This document shows, piece after piece, positions 9,301 through 16,400 of a DNA stretch of 64,000 nucleotides. The DNA is taken from NCBI RefSeq assembly GCF_025998815.1, contig NZ_AP026678.1, positions 1,240,001 to 1,304,000 on the forward strand. Reading direction: 5' to 3'. Below the pieces are notes generated by a model, which worked only from the letters and a program-made list of their open reading frames with translations, did not search any database and was not told where the DNA came from. Source of the stretch: Ignavibacterium sp. Lineage in GTDB: Bacteria > Bacteroidota > Ignavibacteria > Ignavibacteriales > Ignavibacteriaceae. A program made the translations under genes and the position numbers. Each line of letters starts with the position of its first letter. Positions within the stretch are counted from its first letter, which is position 1.

Positions 9301-9406
9301 TAGTGCCGACTTGCGAATTGAAAAAAACAATTACTCTGATAAAATTCTTAGCACAAATGATTACGATGAAATTTTAGCAAGAACAACTATAAGAATTAAA
9401 ATATAA
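6356..9406 (+). CDS. Exported modular protein with 17-residue tandem repeats and predicted C-terminal barrel
   Basis: A 1016-residue protein with a strong AGGAGG ribosome site seven bases before the ATG and a long signal peptide ending near ISAQ. Residues 35-160 form the N-terminal module also present in the genes at 9428 and 11689 (shared features: LQAPPPYQMRIEDMWNLVIVN, GTAIELTTGLIVDVSTSVF, LPNGSYEICIEVID). Residues 183-267 are five tandem copies of a 17-residue unit, IISKDKLKGETEDETTG. Residues 310-400 form a second shared module (FSWLPPTPV, YRIKIVEMYDNQSPYDAM, YAWQVEAYSQG). From about 470 to the end there are many alternating amphipathic strands, ending RTTIRIKI, as in outer-membrane barrels. 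I do not know the function. It probably anchors or exports the other operon products. Confidence 0.7.
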   Translation: MNNFNSFFNRLHKYQKYLLITILMLFSVQEISAQSVIVNLQAPPPYQMRIEDMWNLVIVNREIERQVYLHGTAIELTTGLIVDVSTSVFNLPTGSKRVRAADVGTITINQKNSNYQSVINRLSALPNGSYEICIEVIDANSNSVLGVSCITQEVLNLSQVTLMYPEDQAILNNDESETETTRLISKDKLKGETEDETTGIISKDKLKGETEDETTGIISKDKLKGETEDETTGIISKDKLKGETEDETTGIISKDKLKGETEDETTGITQQENDNNLNAGENLRGIEKKDIWRGMFNAKLGTQNSKSRLKSSSMVFSWLPPTPVPQNTLISYRIKIVEMYDNQSPYDAMQSNPFFFSASGIISTSFQYPVAAREFNPDRSYAWQVEAYSQGSLLASSEIYTFSFKPNNQIKRSINDAKRSMLNIIRASNIIIDNLPEGLRSSSSNIFTNNSLSFRSGNLSGTNNLFSIPNLLGSLLGNSETKAVSFGFEGELSGETASRRGSGSDRKPSYGYLRFTPSVSLYGIPFGLNLLLSSENSAGRQNINSVSFFYSVDAAREAIENQIEAEGEENVPGLMKFFSYFNSFGIGTNYPSYTPFTMQGAPVSGLSFEFNPGWFYLATALQQNQKPINNTAFRRDLYAGRIGVGKKDDSHLFLTGIYSKDKAGSILVDSTNRILTPNTNYVFGIDSRLNLFEDKFSLEGEISGAMLTRDNRDPDLVNEDIPQFVRNIFQPKVSSQVDYAYSLKSTFNNSESNTKVTAGVRMIGPGYRTHGNPTLRNDRFEVEGKVDQKFVQRQVSVTASMKYYRDNLINSKLYTTTTLAPGIQLGLRFKNYPSLNLSYNPNFLSNDSNDPLKKVDFKNHLFTANTGYNFKLSNDMNLSSNLFYMFNKSKSLDSLSGYTLNSFTLSENLAFKSPLVIGFGFGMNFMDFAGMSSTITNIDGNVGYTFFEQWNNVLGVYYSFEKDKNNRLGFYLNSTYDISENISADLRIEKNNYSDKILSTNDYDEILARTTIRIKI
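6902..7156 (+). repeat. Coding tandem repeat, five units of 51 bp
   Basis: Five in-frame 51-bp units encoding (I/L)ISKDKLKGETEDETTG. They differ from each other only at a few third-codon positions (AAG/AAA). A decayed half unit (SETETTR) precedes them. The near-identity of the DNA points to recent slippage or unequal recombination. The unit length is a multiple of three, so changes in copy number keep the reading frame. Confidence 0.95.
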
Positions 9407-9427
9407 AATTTGAAGGGAGGCTGACAG

Positions 9428-11557
9428 ATGAAAAAATATTTCACAGTTTTTCTGATTTTATTTTTATTTCATTCTGTTTATTCACAAACTCAGGTTATCT
9501 CAAGATTAAAGCAACCACCACCAAATCGTTTTGGTATTTCTGACTTGTGGTCTATTGATTTAAATAACACTACGAGAAAAGAAATCAAAGGTTACATTGT
9601 CGGAACTCTTTCCGAAGACAATGACGGATTAATTGTTGAAGCCAGAACAAAAATATTTACTATCAGACCTGGCAACAACACTTATACACAAAAAGATTTT
9701 CCTAATGCAGATGTTAATTACTACAACAATCGGTACAAAGAAATTCTTTTAAGAACCGGCGGAGCTCCTGACGGTGATTACACAATTTGTATTACAGTCT
9801 ATAATGAATCTGATGAAATTATTGGACAGGAAAATTGTATTTTTCATTCGGTAAGAATTGCAGTTCCAATAACTTTAATTTCCCCAGATGACGACGAAAT
9901 CGTTAATACTGAGCAGCCAATTTTATTTAGCTGGAGTCCATTACCAGAAACACAAAAGTACAACATTAAAATAGTTGAAGTACTCGATGGTCAATCACCT
10001 TTTGTTGCAATTGAACAAAACAGACCACTTGTAGAAAAAAATATTTTTGGTAGTAATAGTTTTCAGCTAAGTCAGTCAGAAGTTAAGTCTTTTTTAAGAG
10101 GTAGTGAAAGGAAAGATATCAGAAGAACTTTTGCGTGGCAGGTTAAAGCCGGAGAAAGTCAAAGTGATGTGTATGTTTGGAAGTGCTGCAAGTCAGCATT
10201 GACAAACAATAATGAACTTGATTCTCTCGAGATAGTTGTCTTTAATTTGTGTGGATCAAAAAATGTTAATGTGGGTGAAAACCCAACTAAAGTTATGGAT
10301 AAAGATTGTAATGGCCACGGTAATTTGGTTGAAAGTCTTTTAGAAATTTTTAATGACGAAAGCTTTGTAAGTGAATTTAAAAAAGTATTTACCAGAGAAC
10401 AGCAAAACGGAATACTTTGGAGGATTATTGATCACGAGGGAATCCACGATACAATAAACTTAGACAATAAGAAAGTAAGATTCAGAGCTGGAGCTGAGTT
10501 AGCTGATAGAGTTAAAAAAGCTGTAATTGATGGCGGAAGACGAATCATTGGCGCCGGACAAGTTACAGAAATTCTTAAATTAGCAAATCAGCAATCAAAC
10601 AGCAGAAATTTGTTGGTGTTTTTATTTGCTGACAACGAAGAAGTTTGGGATCTTATCTTTCCAGGAGATAATACCGGGAATCACTCTGATTCTACATCTT
10701 TAAAGATGAATGTAGGACAAGTAACCACTCTATTGCTCGGTGCTGATTTTGAAGAATCTGGTGCTGTTACTTTAGTTCTTCGGCAAAGAGGCGGTGAAAA
10801 AATTGAAAATATTATTAGTAATACATTCAAAAATAATGATTGGAATAATATTACTTACAAAAGAACCAGTGCTTCGCCCAATTTAGTTATTAAAACTAAA
10901 TCTCTTCCATATAAGATCATCAAAACAGAAGCACAAAAGAAAAATTTCAGGATAACTTTATTGTATCCTGAAGGTCAAATAGCTGAATCGAATCTTGATA
11001 ATTTTCAGAGTGAGCTTGAAGAGTTTGTCAGAATTTTAATTGCGGATGAAGTTGTAAAGCCTACTAAAAAATTTACAGTCACAAAGCAAACACAAGGAGC
11101 AACTTTTGGCGAACGGGTAAATGCAGGGTTAATAAATTTTATCAAAGAAGAAAATAGTGCAGAGTTGGGTGAAGAAATTCTTATTTTGTTCGGGACTCCC
11201 ACTAGCAAGACCGTGCCTTGTCCTCCAGAAGGTTGTGGTTGTACGAATGATGGCGGCGTATCCTGCAGTTGCAAACATTGGCCAGGAAACACCGAGTATT
11301 GTTTATGCAAATTATGTCCAGATATAAAAGAAATTGAAATGTTAGATATTCTACCTCCTCCAAATAGCGGAAATGGAATCACAACTAAAGACATATTAAT
11401 CATTTTGAAAAGTGATAAATCTACAGAAGATAAATCAGTGATTGAGATAGGGAAAGAAGGATTAAATAAAGTTAGTCAATTAAGGAAAAATAATATTGAG
11501 TCTTTAATAATTAAGCAAAAATATCAGATTGGTGTAAATGAACCAGGTGTAAACTAA
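9428..11557 (+). CDS. Exported modular protein with Cys-rich segment, unknown function
   Basis: A 709-residue protein with GGGAGG seven bases before the ATG and a signal peptide (MKKYFTVFLILFLFHSVYSQ). Residues 21-145 are the shared N-terminal module, identical except for one residue to that of the 11689 product. Residues 155-250 are the second shared module (FSWSPLPETQKYNIKIVEVL, FAWQVKAG). The rest is unrecognised. It contains a CC pair near 253, an HEGIH sequence near 336-340, and a block of eight cysteines near 592-627 (PCPPEGCGC, SCSCKHW, YCLCKLC). It starts 21 bp after the stop of the barrel gene, so they are probably co-transcribed. No membrane or T9SS sorting segment was found at the C-terminus. 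Confidence 0.65.
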   Translation: MKKYFTVFLILFLFHSVYSQTQVISRLKQPPPNRFGISDLWSIDLNNTTRKEIKGYIVGTLSEDNDGLIVEARTKIFTIRPGNNTYTQKDFPNADVNYYNNRYKEILLRTGGAPDGDYTICITVYNESDEIIGQENCIFHSVRIAVPITLISPDDDEIVNTEQPILFSWSPLPETQKYNIKIVEVLDGQSPFVAIEQNRPLVEKNIFGSNSFQLSQSEVKSFLRGSERKDIRRTFAWQVKAGESQSDVYVWKCCKSALTNNNELDSLEIVVFNLCGSKNVNVGENPTKVMDKDCNGHGNLVESLLEIFNDESFVSEFKKVFTREQQNGILWRIIDHEGIHDTINLDNKKVRFRAGAELADRVKKAVIDGGRRIIGAGQVTEILKLANQQSNSRNLLVFLFADNEEVWDLIFPGDNTGNHSDSTSLKMNVGQVTTLLLGADFEESGAVTLVLRQRGGEKIENIISNTFKNNDWNNITYKRTSASPNLVIKTKSLPYKIIKTEAQKKNFRITLLYPEGQIAESNLDNFQSELEEFVRILIADEVVKPTKKFTVTKQTQGATFGERVNAGLINFIKEENSAELGEEILILFGTPTSKTVPCPPEGCGCTNDGGVSCSCKHWPGNTEYCLCKLCPDIKEIEMLDILPPPNSGNGITTKDILIILKSDKSTEDKSVIEIGKEGLNKVSQLRKNNIESLIIKQKYQIGVNEPGVN
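9500..9856 (+). repeat. 357-bp direct repeat, copy 1
   Basis: Encodes the shared N-terminal module of the 9428 product. By eye it matches 11758-12114 at every base except one (9843 T versus 12101 A). Similarity stops abruptly at both ends. This indicates recent duplication or gene conversion between paralogues. Confidence 0.93.
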
Positions 11558-11626
11558 AATTTATTTATATGCATTACAGAATCATATAACTAATACTGGT
11601 TTAATAAAATTAAATAGATAATCAAG

Positions 11627-11640
11627 ATTTTTGCTAAAAA
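11627..11640 (+). promoter_or_regulatory. Shared upstream element ATTTTTGCTAAAAA, copy 2
   Basis: Identical to 6312-6325 and located 48 bp before the ATG at 11689, in a 131-bp gap after the 9428 gene. It suggests that the third gene may also have its own promoter inside the operon. Confidence 0.3.
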
Positions 11641-11688
11641 TGGATAAGTAATTATTTTCAATCGCCCAACTTCTTATACGGAGGCAAA

Positions 11689-14600
11689 ATGAAAATTAGA
11701 ATACTAATTTTAATTTATTTATTTACGATCAATGTATTCTCACAGAATCAAGTCATATCAAGATTAAAGCAACCACCACCAAATCGTTTTGGTATTTCTG
11801 ACTTGTGGTCTATTGATTTAAATAACACTACGAGAAAAGAAATCAAAGGTTACATTGTCGGAACTCTTTCCGAAGACAATGACGGATTAATTGTTGAAGC
11901 CAGAACAAAAATATTTACTATCAGACCTGGCAACAACACTTATACACAAAAAGATTTTCCTAATGCAGATGTTAATTACTACAACAATCGGTACAAAGAA
12001 ATTCTTTTAAGAACCGGCGGAGCTCCTGACGGTGATTACACAATTTGTATTACAGTCTATAATGAATCTGATGAAATTATTGGACAGGAAAATTGTATTT
12101 ATCATTCGGTAAGACAACTAAGTAACATCACATTAATCTCACCCGATGATGAATCAGTTATTTCGGAGAATGAAGTTGTTTTCAGTTGGGTGCCACTTCC
12201 ATCTGCGAAGGAATACTCATTACGAATTGTTGAACTTATAGGAAATCAAAGTCCTTTAGTTGCAATGCGTGATAACAGACCATTCTTCCAGAAGGATGGA
12301 ATCAAAATACCTAACTTCCAATATCCTGCAAACGAAAGAAAGTTTTCCGAAAATAAAACTTATGCCTGGCAGGTTTATCTGAAGGATAATCCGGAACAGA
12401 CTGCAAGTGAAATTTGGACATTCACAGTAAGTAAAAGTAATTTGAAATTTGCTGGTGGTGACACAACCGGAGACAGCACTACAACTAATTTAAAGCAAAG
12501 TGTTGTTAGTCCTTGCAATAGCAATTTGCCGAGCTTGCAAATCACTAATAATAATCCTGATAATAAATCCGCACAGGATTATGTTAATAACTACATTAAG
12601 GTTGGTCACTTTAAAATGAAAGTACTTCAGGCAAGCGGAAACAGTGCTGGCTTGACAGGTAAAGGTTCAATTGTTGTCCCCTGGTTAAAAACTCCTATTG
12701 CAGTTGAATTTCAAAACATAAAAATTAATTCAGACACTGTAATGTTTAATGGTACTGTTTTCACTGAAAAAGATCAAACACCTGAACCATGGCCATATCA
12801 ATGGGGAATTAATGTTGTTGGAAACTTTAATTGGACTGAAGAACAGGTTAAGAAACTCGATAACTGGCTACATAATGCATTCAGTGGTTGGCCTGTTGTT
12901 AATAAATTGGTTAAGGATTTTGATCTAAACCAAATGGTTCAGGATTATACCGATACTCCATTGAAACTTCCTCTTGGTTTCAACAATATTAAAGGATATA
13001 CAATCGCAATTTCCGAAATGAAGTTTGAACCAACTTCAGCTAAATTAAATTGTTTAGCTGTCTTCCCTGTTGAAGACGATACACTTGCATTTAAAGGTGG
13101 TGACATTCCATTTTCACCACAAGGTCCGTCTTCATCTTCAGGTGAATTGGCTTTGATACAGGATGTTAGTATAGTGGGAAATGTTCCGAATGGTGATACT
13201 TATGAAATTGTGATTAAGAAAAAACCTTCTGGTGGAAAACAAGTTGCAGGACAGCCGAAAGGAACTTTTATTAATTGGGATTGTCAGGGATTTAACACAC
13301 TCAATGTTGATCTCGATTTTCTTTTCCCAAGAAGCTGGCTAAAACCAATTCCTGATAACGGACAAAAAGCTAAAGCAAGTGCAATTACAACTATTGAACA
13401 TTGGGATGATTTAATTGTTCAAACTTCTTTGAATAAATGTTCGATTGTTGGTACATCAGGTGTCGAGCTGGAAATAAATGAAATGTGGTTTGACAATTCA
13501 GTTAGCTTGAATCCACAATCTATAGTTTTTCCTGCCAACTATCCGGCAAATGCTACGCAGGGTCCGGACTTTAAAGGATTTTTTGTAAAAACTGCAAAAG
13601 TAAATTTGCCAAATAATTTTCTCAGCACTTCAAATCAACCCGTTGAAATATCTATCAACAATTTGATAATAAATAAACAAGGAATAACCGGAACGATTTC
13701 AGCGAATAATCTTCTTACATTTCCAAATGGTAAAATATCATCAATGTCTGCAAGTGTAGATTCTGTTAAATTGGTTTTATTGTGCAGTTCAGTTACCGAT
13801 GCTTATGTGAGAGGAAAAATCGTTCTTCCAATTTCCCAAACTAATCAGCAAAATGCATTGCTTTATAAAATTAACTTAATGAATTCAAATTCATTGCAGG
13901 TAAGTTTGCAACCACAGAATGCAATACAGGCAAAGTTGTTTGGCAATGCTTCATTAACAATCAGTAACACATCCACATTCAATATGTGGCTGAGCAGCAA
14001 TCCCAAATTTGTAATTAACTTAAACGGACAATTTAACATTGCCAATTTGGATTTGTTTAATGTAAAGAGAATAAATATTCAGACTAATTTCCAGAATCTT
14101 AATCTTGATTATGATGAAAGCAGAACACAACAACAAGGCAAACTAAAAATAAATGCAGGACAGTGGAGTTTTGCGAGTCCACAAAAATCATTTGCCAACA
14201 TTCCTATTACTATCAAGAATATTAAATTTGAACAACATCAGGCACAAGGCAATGAAGTGTTGAATGGTTCATTATCATTTAAAGTTGATGTCAATCTGAA
14301 TGAGAAATTTTCCGGTTCAAGCAAGCTATCTATTTTAGGCGCGGTATCGAAGGACAATAATGGAAAATTTCAACCAAACTTAAATGGCGTAGTCGTTGAT
14401 ACAATAAATCTAAACGTCAATCTGGCTGCGGTAAAAGTAAAAGGTCAGATCGCATTCTTCAGTGAACTTACAAACCCTACGTTTGGAAATGGATTTGGTG
14501 GAAATATTAAAGCAACTTTTAACTCCATACAGATGGAATTGTCCTCTTCTTTTAAAGTCGGTTCAACCAAGTACAACAATGGAAATAATTACTATCGCTA

Positions 14601-16386
14601 TTGGTATGTAGAAGCAAAAGCAATTTTACCAAAACAGTATGGAATAGTTTTTCTGCCAGGTGTTGCATTTTATGGATTTGGAGCTGCAGCTTGGCAGCGA
14701 ATAAATGTTTCCAACTTATCAATGCCAACTCCGTCTGAAGTTCAAAATGCCGGAAATGTTTCAAACACACCTACAAGTGGTGCGACATTCACACCTGATA
14801 ATTCTATTGGTTTTGGCTTTAAGGTTATGGCTGTTATGGGCACTTACCCTGAACCAAAAACATTTAATCTTGATGCAGCTTTATCCGCACAATTTTCAAA
14901 CAGTGGAGGATTAAACAAAATAAGTTTCGTCACGAACTTTTGGGCAAAAGCTGATTTGCTCAAACGGAATGAAGCACCGGTTTATGGAGATGTTACTATT
15001 GAATATACTCCGCCAGACAAACTTTTCCTGATGAATGCAAATGCTTTTATTCAATATCCAAGAAATAACCCTGTTGTCAGAACTGATGGAATTGGAAATC
15101 CAAACGATAAAGTTAGCTTGCTTCTGATGATAAACGGAAAAACAAATAAATGGTATTTCCTTGCAGGCAAACCTTCACAAACAAATAAAGTAAAAATTTT
15201 GGGAGTTACAAGTTGGGAATATCTGATGTTTGGAAATGACATTGGTCAGTTTGTTCGAACAGGGTTTCAACCACAAACCTTGAATGGATTAGCTTCTGTA
15301 GGTTTAAATCTAACTGCTCCAACAACACAAATTCCAACTCTGGCAGGAACAGGAAGAGGATTCTCATTTGGCGCTGGAGTGTTCTTCAGTGTTGATAAAT
15401 CACTCGGAATGGGTTGGTTATCCTGGGCTGTTGGAGGAAGAACTCCTTATCTTAAATACGGTGGTGGTGGTGGTTTTGAAATTAATTTGTCATTACTACA
15501 ATACAACGGATGTAATGGTAATCCGATTGGTTTTAATAATTGGTATGCAAACGGCAGTGCAGCTGCCTGGTTATATGGATATGCAAGAGTTGAGCTTGCA
15601 CGAAAAAATAAAAGACCATGTCTTATTTGTTGTAAAGGTAAGGGGGATCCTGATCCCTGTATAGCAAATCTTGCATCGATTAAAGTTGGTTTCTGGACTC
15701 AGGCAGGTTTTATCAATCCATCGTGGGTTCAGGGACAAGCAACAGTACATGTAAATGTTTTTGGTTTGAATTGGTCCGGGAATGTTGATCTTAATTGGGG
15801 AAGTCCCTGCAATAATATTCAACAAACTTCTTACACACAAACATTTACTCAGGAATATGCAACAGATAAAATCGGTGATTTGATTCTGAATGTTGATCCT
15901 CAATCGAATGATTTAATTAATCCGGGAAAGAAAATAAATGTTTACACAGCTTATGATGAGACTCCGTTTGAAGTTCCTGAGTTACAATCAAACGGAAATA
16001 TCCAGACAAAAACATTTAAAGTTACATATACTGCTGACTTAATTAAGTATGTAACAATTGGTTCCGGAAACCAGATGATTGATAATCAGGTGCAACAGAA
16101 TATTACGCGCTCGGCTCAAAGAAATTATATGAATGCTTACGAATACTGGATCAATCGTGGCTCGAATCAGTATCAGGGAAATATATTCAGAAACCTGGAT
16201 GATAATTCAAAATATAAATTTACCGTTAGAGCAGATTTGTGGAAGTTTAATACTTCGACTAATAGCTGGGAAAAGGCAAAAGACAAATACAACAATTTCA
16301 TTTATGAAATTAAGTCAGTTACATTCAATACGGATGTTTTATTGTCTGCTCAGAATAATAATCCACCGGCTAATCCAAATAACTAA
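11689..16386 (+). CDS. Giant exported modular protein, unknown function
   Basis: A 1565-residue protein with CGGAGG before the ATG and a signal peptide (MKIRILILIYLFTINVFSQ). Residues 22-145 are the shared N-terminal module; 150-250 the second shared module (FSWVPLPSAKEYSLRIVELI, YAWQVYLKDNP). The remaining 1300 residues are dominated by short beta-like repeats rich in N, S, T and G. Glycine-rich aromatic stretches (for example GGRTPYLKYGGGGGFEINL near 1245-1263) and a cysteine cluster (RPCLICCKGKGDPDPC, near 1308-1323) follow. I recognise no catalytic motif. It lies eight bases before the fibronectin-type gene. It may be a large cell-surface or fibre component held by the barrel protein at 6356; this is inference. 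Confidence 0.68.
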   Translation: MKIRILILIYLFTINVFSQNQVISRLKQPPPNRFGISDLWSIDLNNTTRKEIKGYIVGTLSEDNDGLIVEARTKIFTIRPGNNTYTQKDFPNADVNYYNNRYKEILLRTGGAPDGDYTICITVYNESDEIIGQENCIYHSVRQLSNITLISPDDESVISENEVVFSWVPLPSAKEYSLRIVELIGNQSPLVAMRDNRPFFQKDGIKIPNFQYPANERKFSENKTYAWQVYLKDNPEQTASEIWTFTVSKSNLKFAGGDTTGDSTTTNLKQSVVSPCNSNLPSLQITNNNPDNKSAQDYVNNYIKVGHFKMKVLQASGNSAGLTGKGSIVVPWLKTPIAVEFQNIKINSDTVMFNGTVFTEKDQTPEPWPYQWGINVVGNFNWTEEQVKKLDNWLHNAFSGWPVVNKLVKDFDLNQMVQDYTDTPLKLPLGFNNIKGYTIAISEMKFEPTSAKLNCLAVFPVEDDTLAFKGGDIPFSPQGPSSSSGELALIQDVSIVGNVPNGDTYEIVIKKKPSGGKQVAGQPKGTFINWDCQGFNTLNVDLDFLFPRSWLKPIPDNGQKAKASAITTIEHWDDLIVQTSLNKCSIVGTSGVELEINEMWFDNSVSLNPQSIVFPANYPANATQGPDFKGFFVKTAKVNLPNNFLSTSNQPVEISINNLIINKQGITGTISANNLLTFPNGKISSMSASVDSVKLVLLCSSVTDAYVRGKIVLPISQTNQQNALLYKINLMNSNSLQVSLQPQNAIQAKLFGNASLTISNTSTFNMWLSSNPKFVINLNGQFNIANLDLFNVKRINIQTNFQNLNLDYDESRTQQQGKLKINAGQWSFASPQKSFANIPITIKNIKFEQHQAQGNEVLNGSLSFKVDVNLNEKFSGSSKLSILGAVSKDNNGKFQPNLNGVVVDTINLNVNLAAVKVKGQIAFFSELTNPTFGNGFGGNIKATFNSIQMELSSSFKVGSTKYNNGNNYYRYWYVEAKAILPKQYGIVFLPGVAFYGFGAAAWQRINVSNLSMPTPSEVQNAGNVSNTPTSGATFTPDNSIGFGFKVMAVMGTYPEPKTFNLDAALSAQFSNSGGLNKISFVTNFWAKADLLKRNEAPVYGDVTIEYTPPDKLFLMNANAFIQYPRNNPVVRTDGIGNPNDKVSLLLMINGKTNKWYFLAGKPSQTNKVKILGVTSWEYLMFGNDIGQFVRTGFQPQTLNGLASVGLNLTAPTTQIPTLAGTGRGFSFGAGVFFSVDKSLGMGWLSWAVGGRTPYLKYGGGGGFEINLSLLQYNGCNGNPIGFNNWYANGSAAAWLYGYARVELARKNKRPCLICCKGKGDPDPCIANLASIKVGFWTQAGFINPSWVQGQATVHVNVFGLNWSGNVDLNWGSPCNNIQQTSYTQTFTQEYATDKIGDLILNVDPQSNDLINPGKKINVYTAYDETPFEVPELQSNGNIQTKTFKVTYTADLIKYVTIGSGNQMIDNQVQQNITRSAQRNYMNAYEYWINRGSNQYQGNIFRNLDDNSKYKFTVRADLWKFNTSTNSWEKAKDKYNNFIYEIKSVTFNTDVLLSAQNNNPPANPNN
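11758..12114 (+). repeat. 357-bp direct repeat, copy 2
   Basis: Second copy of the block at 9500-9856, offset by 2258 bp, with one mismatch. It encodes the shared N-terminal module of the 11689 product. Confidence 0.93.
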
Positions 16387-16400
16387 GTTGGAGAATGAAA

